DNA from: Chloroflexota bacterium
GTDB lineage: Bacteria > Chloroflexota > Anaerolineae > Aggregatilineales > Phototrophicaceae
Reading direction: 5' to 3'
Assembly: GCA_003695675.1 (NCBI GenBank)
Contig: RFIA01000183.1
Location: forward strand, 1-46,753
DNA length: 46,753 nucleotides
Position numbers and translations under genes: made by a program. The notes under the pieces were generated by a model. The model did no database searches, was not told the origin of the DNA, and was given only the letters and a program-made list of their open reading frames with translations. Shown piece by piece: positions 33,650 to 43,513 of this stretch. Position 1 is the stretch's first letter. Every line of letters begins with the position of its first letter.

Positions 33650-36409
33650 ATGGCGGCGCGTCCGATGTTTTATTTGATTGATGGTCATGCGCTGGCATAT
33701 CGGCAGTATTTCGGTTTGCCGCTTGCTAGCTTTACGACTCGTGCCGGTGAACCGACGAATGCGACATTCGGTTTCGCCCGGACATTGCTCGACATCATGC
33801 AGAAAGAGAAGCCGAAATATCTCGCCGTCAGCTTCGATATGGGCTTGAGCGGACGCGACCAACTCTTCGACGAATACAAGGGCACACGCGACAAGATGCC
33901 GGACGAACTCGATATTCAAATCGAACGCATCCAACAGATGGTCGCCGCTTTCAATATTCCGATACTCGCTGTCGAAGGTTATGAGGCCGATGATGTCATG
34001 GGCACGATTGTGCAGCAGGCCGAAGCGCAAGGCGTCGATGTGCGTATTGTGACCGGCGACCGTGACATTCTGCAATTGCTGACACCGCATGTCTCCGTGC
34101 AGATTCCGCAACGTGGCAACAGCGATAAAGTTTATACAGTCGAGACATTCGTCGAAGATTATGGATTGCAACCCACACAACTCATTGACCTCAAAGCGTT
34201 GATGGGCGACAGCTCCGACAATATTCCCGGTGTCAAGGGTATCGGCGAAAAGGGCGGTACGAAATTGTTGCAAGAATATGGCACGCTTGAAAATATCTAC
34301 GCCCACATCGATGTCATCAAAGGTGCGACTCAGAAGAAACTCATCGAAGGGCGCGAGATGGCTTTCATCAGCCGCGACCTCGCCACGATTCGGCGCGATG
34401 TGCCGATAGAACTCGACCTCAATGCGTGTGTGACGCACGATTACGATGTGCAACGGGTTCATGCGTTGTTCGCTGAACTTGAATTCCGCACCTTGCGCGA
34501 CCGCTTACCATCAGTGAATGGTGAACAGTTGTCGCTCTTCGGTTCGGATGATGAGACGCAGCCTGCACCGGAGACGAGTTCCGGTGTTCGGGCGGTTATT
34601 GTTCGCGATGAAGCGGCGTTGCAACAACTTGTCGAGACACTCAACAATGCCGAGGCGATTGTGTGGGATGTCGAGACGACAAGCACTGACCAAATGGCGG
34701 CGGATTTGGTCGGCGTTGCGCTCGCTGTTGATGGCGAGACTGGGTATTACGTGCCGGTTGGTCACAATGAGGGGACGCAATTACCGCTTGAGACGGTCAT
34801 CAATGCCTTACGCAAGCCGCTGACCGACCCGAAGATTCCCAAATATGCTCACAATGCGTCGTATGACCTCGTCGTGATGCAGCGTTACGGCATCGATGTT
34901 TCGCCGATTACATTCGACACGATGATTGCCGAGTGGGTGCGCGATCCGGCTAGTAAATTTCTCGGCCTGAAGAACTTTGTGCGGCAATATCTCAATATCG
35001 AGATGCAGGAAATCAAAGAACTCATCGGCAGCGGACGCAAACAAATTACAATGGCTGAGGTGGACATCAGTCGGGCTGCGCCGTATGCCGCGGATGATGC
35101 GGCGCTGACGTATCGCGCTGTAGAATATCTGCGGCCTGAAATCGCGAAATTGGGTTTATCGGATCTTTACGAAAAATTGGAGCTTCCTTTCATCCCGGTG
35201 ATTGCGGCGATTGAACGCGCGGGCGTCGTCCTCGATACAAATTTCCTCGCTGAATTGAGTGAAGACCTCGACGCGATGCTCAAGAAATTCGAGCAGGAGA
35301 TTTATGATCTGAGTGACGGATACGGCACGTTCAACATCAACAGCCCGAAGCAGTTGAATGATGTCTTGTTCGGCAAACTTGGCTTGCCAACGAAGGGCAT
35401 TCGCAAGACAAAACTCGGCTATTCAACCGATGCGGCAGTGTTAGACAGCCTCAAGAACGAGCACCCAATCATTCAGCATATTCTCGACTATCGCGAAGTT
35501 GCCAAACTCAAAGGCACGTATGTCGATGCGCTTCCGGCGTTGATAAACCCGCGTACCGGGCGCGTGCATACGAGTTACAATCAAACCGGGTCGAGCACCG
35601 GGCGTTTAAGCAGTAGCAATCCGAATTTGCAGAATATCCCGATTCGTACAGAACTCGGTCGCGAAGTGCGACGAGCTTTCATCGCGCCGGAGGGGATGAA
35701 GTTGCTTTCGGTCGATTACAGTCAGGTCGAACTCCGGGTGCTGGCGCATATCAGCCAAGACGAGACATTGCTCGAAGCCTTCCGTCAAGGACAGGATATT
35801 CATGCAGCAACGGCAGCAGCCGTCAACAACATTCCGCTTGAAGAGGTGACGTATGAGCAGCGTAGTTTTGCCAAACGAGTCAACTTCGGTTTGATTTATG
35901 GCATGGGTGCCTATCGCCTTGCGCGAGACAGCGACTTGACACTTCCCGAAGCCGAGGCATTCATCAAGACGTATTTTGAGCGATTGCCGCGTGTGCGTGA
36001 TTACATCGAGAACACAAAAAAACTTGCGCGTGAGCAAGGATATTTGACGACTCTCTTCGGTCGGCGACGATATTTTCCTGTCTTACAACAGGCGACGGAT
36101 AAGAGCAATCAAACGGCTGTTCGGGCTGCAGAACGTGTCGCCATTAATATGCCGATTCAAGGCACGGCGGCGGACATCATCAAGCAAGCGATGATAACGC
36201 TGTATGATGAACTGGCAGCGCACAAGCTGGCAACGCGGATGATTTTGCAAGTGCATGACGAACTTGTGCTCGAAGTGCCGCATGATGAAGTTGATGCTGC
36301 GAGTCGCCTCGTTGTCGATGTGATGGAGAATGCGTTTGAACTCGACGCACCGCTCAAGGCGAATGCCGCCGTCGGCGACAATTGGCGCGATATGGAAGCG
36401 TTGTCTTAA
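33650..36409 (+). CDS. polA: DNA polymerase I
   Basis: Repairs gaps and removes RNA primers of lagging-strand DNA. Residues about 1-290 form the 5'-3' exonuclease (FYLIDGHALAYR, then EADDVMGT, GDRDILQLL and GDSSDNIPGVKGIG). Residues about 315-490 form a 3'-5' proofreading domain that looks active: DVET with Asp340 and Glu342, HNASYD and YAADDAALTY. The polymerase part (about 520-919) has SSNPNLQNIP, VDYSQVELRVLAH, RSFAKRVNFGLIYGMG and HDELVLEVP with the catalytic Asp near 870. The length of 919 matches full three-domain enzymes, so unlike Taq this one probably proofreads. GAGG lies just before the ATG, and a good promoter lies upstream. The next gene is 185 bases away. Confidence 0.97.
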   Translation: MAARPMFYLIDGHALAYRQYFGLPLASFTTRAGEPTNATFGFARTLLDIMQKEKPKYLAVSFDMGLSGRDQLFDEYKGTRDKMPDELDIQIERIQQMVAAFNIPILAVEGYEADDVMGTIVQQAEAQGVDVRIVTGDRDILQLLTPHVSVQIPQRGNSDKVYTVETFVEDYGLQPTQLIDLKALMGDSSDNIPGVKGIGEKGGTKLLQEYGTLENIYAHIDVIKGATQKKLIEGREMAFISRDLATIRRDVPIELDLNACVTHDYDVQRVHALFAELEFRTLRDRLPSVNGEQLSLFGSDDETQPAPETSSGVRAVIVRDEAALQQLVETLNNAEAIVWDVETTSTDQMAADLVGVALAVDGETGYYVPVGHNEGTQLPLETVINALRKPLTDPKIPKYAHNASYDLVVMQRYGIDVSPITFDTMIAEWVRDPASKFLGLKNFVRQYLNIEMQEIKELIGSGRKQITMAEVDISRAAPYAADDAALTYRAVEYLRPEIAKLGLSDLYEKLELPFIPVIAAIERAGVVLDTNFLAELSEDLDAMLKKFEQEIYDLSDGYGTFNINSPKQLNDVLFGKLGLPTKGIRKTKLGYSTDAAVLDSLKNEHPIIQHILDYREVAKLKGTYVDALPALINPRTGRVHTSYNQTGSSTGRLSSSNPNLQNIPIRTELGREVRRAFIAPEGMKLLSVDYSQVELRVLAHISQDETLLEAFRQGQDIHAATAAAVNNIPLEEVTYEQRSFAKRVNFGLIYGMGAYRLARDSDLTLPEAEAFIKTYFERLPRVRDYIENTKKLAREQGYLTTLFGRRRYFPVLQQATDKSNQTAVRAAERVAINMPIQGTAADIIKQAMITLYDELAAHKLATRMILQVHDELVLEVPHDEVDAASRLVVDVMENAFELDAPLKANAAVGDNWRDMEALS

Positions 36410-36594
36410 GTTGTTTTTGTCCAACCTTTATTCCCTCTGCTTTTCGTTTCGTTACCTTTGCGGCTGTGGTATACTTCCCGGTAGCGAGAATCCCGGCGCT
36501 CGTCGGTGTTGTTGCCTAGCCACCTTTCTTTGATACAATGTATATAGTGGGGTCACATTGTGATGAATGATTTCACTTATAGGACGTATAGGGG

Positions 36595-37524
36595 ATGATG
36601 TTGAAGCATTTTCTGGCATTATCTGAATGGCCGACAGACGAACTCTGGCATATTATTAAATTAGCTGAACACCTCAAATTGGAATTGCGAGGTGGGGGCA
36701 ACAAGCCCATACTCAAAAATAAAATTTTGGCGCTGGTGTTTCAAAAACCGTCGCTTCGGACTCGTGTTTCTTTTGATGTCGGCATGAAACAGCTTGGCGG
36801 TGACGCGATTATGCTTGGCCCACAGGAAATTGGTCTTGGCAAACGCGAGAGCATCGCGGATATTGCGCGCGTGTTGTCGGGGTATACGCACGGCATTATG
36901 GCGCGGGTTTTTGATCATGCGCATGTCGTCGAGATGGCCGAGTATGCGAGTGTGCCGGTGATTAATGGCCTGAGCGATGCTTGGCATCCATGCCAAGCAA
37001 TGGCTGATTTGTTGACGATTTATGAGCACTTTGGCCGTTTGAATGGTCTCAAGATGGCGTATGTCGGTGATGGCAACAATATGGCAGCGTCGTTGAGCAT
37101 TGCGGCGGCGCGTTTTGGCATGGGCTTTTCGATTGGAATGCCCGACGGGTATATGCTTCCTGAAGAGGTTATCGACCGGGCGGTTGAGTTGGCCGAAGAG
37201 TCTGACGGGCGTATCGAACTCGTGCATGATCCGGTGGCCGCCGTGCGCAATGCCGATGTGGTCTATACTGATACTTGGGTGAGTATGGGGCAAGAAAACG
37301 AAACGGACAAACGGCGCGAAGACTTGCGACCGTATCAACTCAACGAAGCATTACTCGCACAGGCGGGTAAGCATGCCATTGCAATGCATTGTTTACCCGC
37401 GCATCGAGGCGACGAAATTACCGATGCAGTTGCTGACGGGCCGCAGTCGGTCATCTTCCAACAGGCGGAAAATCGGCTGCACGCACAAAAGGCAATTCTG
37501 GTTCAATTGATGGCAAATCATTAG
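36595..37524 (+). CDS. argF: Ornithine carbamoyltransferase
   Basis: Makes citrulline from ornithine and carbamoyl phosphate in arginine synthesis. The carbamoyl-phosphate loop is KPSLRTRVSF (residues 51-60), followed by HPCQAMADLLT near 130 and the ornithine-binding MHCLPAHRGDEI near 264-275, whose HCLP motif is typical of this enzyme rather than aspartate carbamoyltransferase. The 309-residue length fits. Two adjacent ATGs (36595 and 36598) are possible starts; AGGGG sits directly before them and AGGA is 11 bases upstream, so the second is equally plausible. No other arginine gene is present. The TPR gene starts 21 bases after the stop, so they may share a transcript. Confidence 0.95.
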   Translation: MMLKHFLALSEWPTDELWHIIKLAEHLKLELRGGGNKPILKNKILALVFQKPSLRTRVSFDVGMKQLGGDAIMLGPQEIGLGKRESIADIARVLSGYTHGIMARVFDHAHVVEMAEYASVPVINGLSDAWHPCQAMADLLTIYEHFGRLNGLKMAYVGDGNNMAASLSIAAARFGMGFSIGMPDGYMLPEEVIDRAVELAEESDGRIELVHDPVAAVRNADVVYTDTWVSMGQENETDKRREDLRPYQLNEALLAQAGKHAIAMHCLPAHRGDEITDAVADGPQSVIFQQAENRLHAQKAILVQLMANH

Positions 37525-37545
37525 ACAGATCGAGGGTTTCGTGTA

Positions 37546-39792
37546 ATGGCAGGAAACCGCAGTGTGTACGAAACAGCGATGAGCGCTGGTCATAACGCAG
37601 CGTGGGAACAAAATTGGGATGCGGCGATTCAATCCTACGGCAATGCGCTGCGTGAATTCCCCGAAGACCCAGAGGTGCATATCCATTTGGGAATGGCCTT
37701 GCTGGAACAAAAACGTTTAGATCAAGCGTTGAAGGTCTTCAAGCGGGCGCATCAACTCAACCCGGACGATTCCGTGCCACTCGAAAAAATCGCTGACGTT
37801 TATGAGCGTCAGGGGCGTTTGCAAGAGGCGGCGCAACAATATGTGACCGTCTCCGAAATTCATTTAGGACAGCGCGATCTGGACAAAGCGATCAGTAATT
37901 GGGAACGTGCCACACGACTGACGCCTGGTCTGATCCCAATTCATGCGCGTCTAGCACAAGCGTATGAACGCACCGGTGAAAAGCGAAAAGCGCTACGCGA
38001 ATATTTGACGCTGGCGTTCAACTTTCGACGCAAAGGCGACACCGAACGCGCCATTCGTGCCGTTCAACGCGCCCTTCAGATCGATCCGAAAAATCCACAG
38101 GCATTAAATACGTTGCGTGCGCTCGAAACCGGTGGCGATATTGCTGTGCCGACGGCTGAAGAAGTTTCCAAAACGCCAGAGCCGGAAGCTGAAACGCTTG
38201 ACCTTCTCGGTGCGATGGAGCCGCAGCAGCCCGAAGAGCAAGCCGACGACTCGCTCGGCCCGCTCGGCGAATCGCTTGAGGAAGGTTTGATGTTGCTAGC
38301 TGCCCATGTTATGGAAAGTGGCGATATTGATATGTATAAGGGCATGGCGTTGCAAGCTATGGAGTTGCAGCGACAAAGTAAATATGACGAGGCGATTGCT
38401 GCTTATCGTCAGGCAGAGCGTGGTTTGCAACATCCGGCTATTATGTTGAATCTTGGTGCGCTGTTATTGTTTGACAATCAATTGGAGGAGGCGGCTAAAT
38501 ATCTTGAGGGGGCGACAAGTCATCCCGACCTCGATGCCGGTGCTTATCATGCGCTTGGACAGGTTAATTTCAAGCTCGGCAAGCACAAAGCAGCGCTGCA
38601 ATATTTTCTACGCAGTTTACAGTCGGTGGACACTGACCTTGCAATGAGTCCTGATGAAGTTGCCGAGTTGTCCGTTGTCTATGAGCAATTGCGGCAAACA
38701 TTGGTCGGGCGTGATGAGGAAGCAACTCAGACGATTAACGAACGCTTCATGAATTTGCTGTCTAGCAGTGGCTGGAAGCAGCGTATTCCCGAAACACGAC
38801 GTCAGTTGCAGGAGACCATGCGTACCGAAGGCGAACAAGTCGTTTTCGAGCAATTGACCGCAGAGGGCGGTGACGAACTCACTGAGGTTGTGGCGCTCAT
38901 CGACCGCTATATTCGTCAAGGGCTGCTGACTCTAGCGATGGATGAAGCACACCGTGCTGTTGAAGTGTCGCCGGAGTATTTGCCGGTGCACCTGCGTATG
39001 GCCGAGGTGATGATGACCGAAGGCCGGGTGCGCAGTGCGATTGAGAAGTTCAATATGGTAGCGCGGACATATCTTGTTCGTGGTGATAATAATCGCGCTG
39101 CTTCGATTCTCGTCGAAGTGTTGGAGATGGCGCCGCTCGATATTTCGGTGCGCAAGAATTTGATCGAACTGCTTGAAATTGAAGAACGTTGGGAAGAAGC
39201 CCTGAATCAATACATTGACTTGGCCGACACCTATCATCAACTCGGCAATTTTGAAATCGCTCGCGACACCTTTGTCGCTGCCGAACGGTTGGCGCAGCGT
39301 GTCGGCGCACAGACAGAGACGACCGTTCGCATTAAACATCGGATTGCGGATATTGACCAATTGCGTTTGGAATTGCGTCGGGCACAGCAGACGTATGAAG
39401 AGATTGTGCGGCTCGACCCAGATGATGAACGGGCGCGGCGCATGTTGGTTGATTTAAATTATCGACAGGGCAATCATGCTGAAGCGCTCAATCGACTCGA
39501 TCAATTGCTCAGTGTGTATGCTCGTAAGAAGCAAGTCAATCGAATTACACAATTGTTGGAAGAACTTGTCAAATTGCATCCTGACGATATGGGGGTCCGG
39601 TCGCGTTTGGGCGCGATCTATCGCCAACTTGGACGGACGGAAGAAGCTGTTGCCGAATTGGATGCGCTGGCCGAACAACAACTCGAAGCGGGGATGCACC
39701 AAGAGGCATGTAACACCGTCAAGCAAATTGTTGCGCTCAATCCGCCCGGTGTCGAAGATTATCGTTTGCTGTTGCAGCAATTGGGGTGTTGA
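37546..39792 (+). CDS. Long TPR-repeat protein
   Basis: A soluble protein of 748 residues built mainly of tetratricopeptide repeats, with no signal peptide or membrane helix. TPRs are clear at about residues 12-200 (for example AAWEQNWDAAIQSYGNAL and HLGMALLEQKRLDQALKVF). An acidic Glu/Pro-rich linker covers about 205-245, and further TPRs run from about 265 to the end (ILVEVLEMAPLD, ALNRLDQLLSVYARKKQ, LGAIYRQLGRTEEAVAEL). Such proteins are protein-binding scaffolds. GAGGG precedes the start. It lies between argF and cdaA with only 37 bases to cdaA, so a scaffold role near c-di-AMP synthesis is possible, but no specific partner can be named. Confidence 0.88.
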   Translation: MAGNRSVYETAMSAGHNAAWEQNWDAAIQSYGNALREFPEDPEVHIHLGMALLEQKRLDQALKVFKRAHQLNPDDSVPLEKIADVYERQGRLQEAAQQYVTVSEIHLGQRDLDKAISNWERATRLTPGLIPIHARLAQAYERTGEKRKALREYLTLAFNFRRKGDTERAIRAVQRALQIDPKNPQALNTLRALETGGDIAVPTAEEVSKTPEPEAETLDLLGAMEPQQPEEQADDSLGPLGESLEEGLMLLAAHVMESGDIDMYKGMALQAMELQRQSKYDEAIAAYRQAERGLQHPAIMLNLGALLLFDNQLEEAAKYLEGATSHPDLDAGAYHALGQVNFKLGKHKAALQYFLRSLQSVDTDLAMSPDEVAELSVVYEQLRQTLVGRDEEATQTINERFMNLLSSSGWKQRIPETRRQLQETMRTEGEQVVFEQLTAEGGDELTEVVALIDRYIRQGLLTLAMDEAHRAVEVSPEYLPVHLRMAEVMMTEGRVRSAIEKFNMVARTYLVRGDNNRAASILVEVLEMAPLDISVRKNLIELLEIEERWEEALNQYIDLADTYHQLGNFEIARDTFVAAERLAQRVGAQTETTVRIKHRIADIDQLRLELRRAQQTYEEIVRLDPDDERARRMLVDLNYRQGNHAEALNRLDQLLSVYARKKQVNRITQLLEELVKLHPDDMGVRSRLGAIYRQLGRTEEAVAELDALAEQQLEAGMHQEACNTVKQIVALNPPGVEDYRLLLQQLGC

Positions 39793-39829
39793 TTTTGGTC
39801 GGTTGAATAAGTATGAATCGGGTTGAGGT

Positions 39830-40699
39830 GTGGAGTTAATAACGGTTTTTGAAAGCATTACACCACTTGCCATTGTAGATATTCTGCTGGTGGCGTTGGT
39901 GTTTTTTTTAATCAGCTTATTCATTCGGGGTACACAGGCGGTTGCGCTTTTTCGCGGTACGCTCTTTTTGCTCGTTCTTGTTTTCGTTGTTTCTAATCTG
40001 CTGAATTTAGTCGCGTTCCGTTGGTTATTGAACAATCTGATCACCGTCCTCGCTGTTGCTATTCCGATTATCTTTCAACCCGAATTGCGTCGCGCGTTGG
40101 AACGGCTTGGCCGCGCCGGTCTTGTTCTCGGTCCAGGGACGAAAGCGCCGCAAGAACTTCGTGTGCGAATTGTTGAAGATATTTGCCGCGCCGCAGAGCA
40201 ACTTTCTGAGCGGCGGCATGGTGCGTTGATTGTCTTAGAGCGCAACACCAACTTGCAGGAATATATTCGCACCGGCGTTCCGCTGGACAGCTACACCAGT
40301 TCTGAATTGTTTTTGACGATCTTCTGGCCGAAAACCGAGCTGCATGATGGCGCCGCGATTATCGATAGCGACGGTCGTATTGCTGCTGCAGCTGCTGTCC
40401 TTCCCTTGACGGCGCGACGTAATTTGCCAGATCGTAATCTCGGTACGCGACATCGCGCTGGGTTAGGAATTAGCGAAGTGAGCGATGCGATTTGTGTCAT
40501 TGTTTCTGAAGAGACGGGCAATATCGCGATTACGAATGGCGGGCGCATGGTGCCTCGCCTTGAAGTGATGCGCTTGCGGACGATTTTGAATGCGTTCTAC
40601 GGCAATGAACGGCAAGCGTCACCCACATGGCGAGACCGATTGCGTGCATGGCGCGGAACATTGCGCAATGTGTCGCATGAGCGCCGGAAGAGTGCTTGA
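39830..40699 (+). CDS. cdaA: Diadenylate cyclase CdaA (c-di-AMP synthase)
   Basis: Makes the second messenger c-di-AMP from two ATP; this messenger controls potassium and osmotic balance and cell-wall homeostasis. Three N-terminal membrane helices (about residues 10-85) precede a DisA_N/DAC domain with the catalytic HDGAAII (Asp about 173) and GTRHRAGLG (Arg-His-Arg about 207-209). The PELRRALERLGR segment between them is typical of CdaA. Length (289) is normal. The start is a GTG with GAGG close upstream. The stop overlaps the start of the YbbR-domain gene (TTGA), the usual cdaA-cdaR pairing. Confidence 0.95.
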   Translation: MELITVFESITPLAIVDILLVALVFFLISLFIRGTQAVALFRGTLFLLVLVFVVSNLLNLVAFRWLLNNLITVLAVAIPIIFQPELRRALERLGRAGLVLGPGTKAPQELRVRIVEDICRAAEQLSERRHGALIVLERNTNLQEYIRTGVPLDSYTSSELFLTIFWPKTELHDGAAIIDSDGRIAAAAAVLPLTARRNLPDRNLGTRHRAGLGISEVSDAICVIVSEETGNIAITNGGRMVPRLEVMRLRTILNAFYGNERQASPTWRDRLRAWRGTLRNVSHERRKSA

Positions 40700-41949
40700 A
40701 TCTCGTGAAACTCCTCAATAGTTTTGTCATCAGAAATCTGATTTGGTTTGCGGGGTCGGTTGTGCTCGCTTTTTTTGTCTGGGCGATTGCCGTCACGCAA
40801 ACACAGGGTGAGCGACAGATCGAGAATGTTCAAGTGCAATATCTGCTTGATGAAGGGTTGGTTATTACGAGCGATGCGCCGGATACTGTCGATGTATTTG
40901 TTCGAGCACAGGATTCGGTTTTGCAGCGCATCACCCGCGACGAGATTGAAGTCGTTGCGGATTTGCGGGGCTTGCCACCCGGCCAACATACGGTTGAATT
41001 AAAAGCCGATGCCGCGCGCGGTGCTATCGTTGTCGATATTTCGCAGGTGCGCGTCCGCGTGACGTTGGAACAATTAGAGGAAAAATTTGTCCCCGTCGTT
41101 GTGAATTTGATAAGCGACCCGCCGACGGGCTTTCAAGCGGGCGAGCCACAATTGACCGATAATCAAGTGCTCGTGACTGGGGCGTCTAGTGCCGTTTCCG
41201 CCGTTGAAGCTGTCCGTATCAATGTGGATTTGGGGGGGCAACGGAATCCGTTTGAGGATGAAGTTCGTCTTTTGCCTGTTGACGCAAATGGCAGCCCTGT
41301 TCCTAATGTCACATTGCAGCCAGCAACTGTTGGTGTCATGATTGATATTTCACAACGTGAAGATATTCGTGAAGTACCGGTGACTCCCAATATTCTTTTG
41401 AATACGTTGCCTGATGGCTATGTGCTTACGTCGGTTGAGTATGATCCACAAGTATTGCTCGTCAGCGCTTCGCCGGATGTATTGGCTGGTATACCGAGCA
41501 CCTTTTTCACAATGCCGGTCAGCTTAGCTGGCCAAACGACGGACTTTGAAATCAGCGTGCCGGTTGAATTGCCGGATGATGAACTGCTGGTGATGAGCAC
41601 GCAGAATATACGTGTTTCGGTTGGGATAACGGCGCTCACGGGCAGTCGGCAATTTGATAGTGTGCCGGTTGAAGTCATCGGCTTGGGCGCTGATTCTCAA
41701 GCAATACCCATTCCCGACGTTGTGACTGTTTTGTTGACTGGGCCGCAACCGTTGTTGCAAGAACTTTCGTTAGACGATGTGCAAGTTATTTTAGATGTGA
41801 ACGGTCTTGCCGATGGTAATTACGAACTGATGCCAACGGTCGGTATTGGTGAAGCCGAGTTGGATGTGAGCGCGCGGGTACTCCCGGCGGAAGTCAGTGT
41901 GCAAATTATCACTGTCACGCCGACGGCTGAACCACGTCGCAATCCATGA
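40696..41949 (+). CDS. cdaR: YbbR-domain regulator of diadenylate cyclase (CdaR-like)
   Basis: An extracytoplasmic protein anchored by one N-terminal helix (about residues 14-34) and followed by about four YbbR domains (VDVFVRAQDSVL, VRVTLEQLEEKFVPV, VPVTPNILLNTLPDGYVL and VPVEVIGLG segments). CdaR regulates the membrane cyclase CdaA in Firmicutes. The start is a TTG that overlaps the cdaA stop, with GGAAG five bases upstream; a GTG three codons later is possible. In many genomes glmM follows these genes, but here der is next, after 146 bases holding an inverted repeat. Function is assigned by family and gene order. Confidence 0.9.
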   Translation: MNLVKLLNSFVIRNLIWFAGSVVLAFFVWAIAVTQTQGERQIENVQVQYLLDEGLVITSDAPDTVDVFVRAQDSVLQRITRDEIEVVADLRGLPPGQHTVELKADAARGAIVVDISQVRVRVTLEQLEEKFVPVVVNLISDPPTGFQAGEPQLTDNQVLVTGASSAVSAVEAVRINVDLGGQRNPFEDEVRLLPVDANGSPVPNVTLQPATVGVMIDISQREDIREVPVTPNILLNTLPDGYVLTSVEYDPQVLLVSASPDVLAGIPSTFFTMPVSLAGQTTDFEISVPVELPDDELLVMSTQNIRVSVGITALTGSRQFDSVPVEVIGLGADSQAIPIPDVVTVLLTGPQPLLQELSLDDVQVILDVNGLADGNYELMPTVGIGEAELDVSARVLPAEVSVQIITVTPTAEPRRNP

Positions 41950-42013
41950 GCAGATTCCTCTATGTAGAAATTGACCATTTTGATAGAATCACGGTGAAAT
42001 TTTCATCGCACTG

Positions 42014-42065
42014 GCGCAGAGGACGCAGAGAGACCGGCTCGTCATTCTTTGCGTCCTTTGCGTCT
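42014..42065. repeat. Inverted repeat rich in GACGCAGAG / TTTGCGTCC units
   Basis: GCGCAGAGGACGCAGAGA (42014-42031) is largely complementary to the run TTCTTTGCGTCCTTTGCGTC (42046-42065), giving an imperfect hairpin with a short loop. Similar 'cgcagagg...tttgcgtcc' units occur as dispersed intergenic repeats in many bacterial genomes. It separates cdaR from der. Confidence 0.55.
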
Positions 42066-42095
42066 TAGCGGTTAGCAAGAAATGGACGAACAGTC

Positions 42096-43475
42096 ATGGC
42101 CGGTAAGCCATTGGTCGCCTTGGTTGGGCGACCGAATGTTGGGAAAAGTACATTATTCAATCGTCTTGTGGGGGGGCGCATCGCTGTGACGGATGATATT
42201 CCGGGCACAACACGCGACCGTTTGCAAGGCGAGACCGATTGGGGCGGCATCAATTTTCTGGTTGTCGATACGGGCGGTATCGAAGTGTACGAACCGAAGG
42301 GCAGCCGCGATATGGCGCCGCTTGCTGAGGGCAGCGCCGAATTTGTACCGCAAATCCGGGCGCAAGCATTGATGGCGATACAAGATGCTGACGTGATCGT
42401 CATGCTGGTTGATGCACGGCAAGGGGTCACGGCGGCAGATGAAGAAATTGCCGAAATTTTGCGACGAACGGCTAAACCGGTGCTCATCGCAGCGAATAAA
42501 ACGGATACCCCTGATTCGATTGAAGATGCCTATGAATTTTATGGACTCGGTTTGGGGGAGGTCTTTCCCATCAGCGCGATTCATTCACTCGGTATTGGCG
42601 ATTTGTTGGACGGTATTGTTGCAGCGTTTGCTGATGCGAATTTGATGCTCGACGACGACGATGAGGATGAGCATCTCAAGATTGCGATTGTCGGGCGGCC
42701 AAATGTCGGCAAGAGCACCTTGCTCAATCATCTGTTGGGTGAAGACCGGGCGATTGTCAGCGACCTCGCTGGGACGACTCGCGACGCGATTGATACCGAT
42801 ATTCGTTGGCATGGCGAACGAATCACATTGATTGATACGGCTGGTGTTCGGCGACGTGGCAAAATTGAACCGGGTGTTGAAAAGTACAGTGTGTTGCGGA
42901 CGATGCGAGCGTTGGAACGCGCCGACGTCGCGCTCTTGTTGATTGATGCCAACGAAGGCGTCACCGAACAAGACCAACATATCGCCGGCTATGTGAAAGA
43001 TGCACAGCGTAGTATCGTCATCGTCGTCAACAAGTGGGACGCCATTGAAAAAGATGCCCATACGATGAACGACTTCCGCATACATATACGTGAGCGTCTT
43101 GAATTTTTGCCCGATCCGCCGGTTATCTTCGTCAGTGCATTGACGGGGCAGCGCATACACCAAGTTTTAGAGATTGCCTATCGCGTTTGGGAGACGCGAT
43201 TTATCCGCATTCAAACATCTGATTTGAACCGAATCGTGCGCGAAGCAGTACAAAAACATACACCACCTACGAAAGGCACGAAACGATTGAAGGTCTATTA
43301 TGCGTCACAGGTAGCGGTCAATCCGCCTGTGATCTTGTTTCATGTCAACGATACGCGGTTGGTGCATTTTACGTATAAGCGGTATCTTGAGAATCAGATT
43401 CGAGCGGTTTATCCATTTGAAGGCACGCCGATTCGACTCAGCTTTCGACCGCGTGAAGGGTTGCTTGAAGACTGA
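42096..43475 (+). CDS. der: Ribosome assembly GTPase Der (EngA)
   Basis: An essential GTPase needed for 50S ribosomal subunit maturation. Two tandem GTPase domains are visible. The first has GRPNVGKST at residues 11-19, DTGG near 63 and NKTD near 134. The second has GRPNVGKST near 201, DTAG near 250 and NKWD near 313. A C-terminal KH-like domain follows (about 355-459, with LKVYYASQVAVNPP and RLSFRPREG). About 459 residues is normal. The ribosome site is weak (GGAC), and a short overlapping ATG in another frame lies upstream, so translation efficiency may be modest. The upstream inverted repeat separates it from the cdaA-cdaR operon. Confidence 0.97.
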   Translation: MAGKPLVALVGRPNVGKSTLFNRLVGGRIAVTDDIPGTTRDRLQGETDWGGINFLVVDTGGIEVYEPKGSRDMAPLAEGSAEFVPQIRAQALMAIQDADVIVMLVDARQGVTAADEEIAEILRRTAKPVLIAANKTDTPDSIEDAYEFYGLGLGEVFPISAIHSLGIGDLLDGIVAAFADANLMLDDDDEDEHLKIAIVGRPNVGKSTLLNHLLGEDRAIVSDLAGTTRDAIDTDIRWHGERITLIDTAGVRRRGKIEPGVEKYSVLRTMRALERADVALLLIDANEGVTEQDQHIAGYVKDAQRSIVIVVNKWDAIEKDAHTMNDFRIHIRERLEFLPDPPVIFVSALTGQRIHQVLEIAYRVWETRFIRIQTSDLNRIVREAVQKHTPPTKGTKRLKVYYASQVAVNPPVILFHVNDTRLVHFTYKRYLENQIRAVYPFEGTPIRLSFRPREGLLED

Positions 43476-43513
43476 CCCTCATTATGCCGCATCATTCAGA
43501 CAGGTAATTCATC

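Noticed and set aside
33605-34462. Long open frame antisense to polA (285 codons)
   Set aside because: It lies fully opposite the conserved exonuclease domain of polA, shows no recognisable domain and is explained by codon bias of the sense strand.
36661-37338. Long open frame antisense to argF (225 codons)
   Set aside because: It is a shadow of argF with no ribosome site and no family resemblance.
38076-38345. Reverse-strand Ser/Pro-rich open frame inside the TPR gene
   Set aside because: It is the complement of the acidic linker of the TPR protein and has no independent support.
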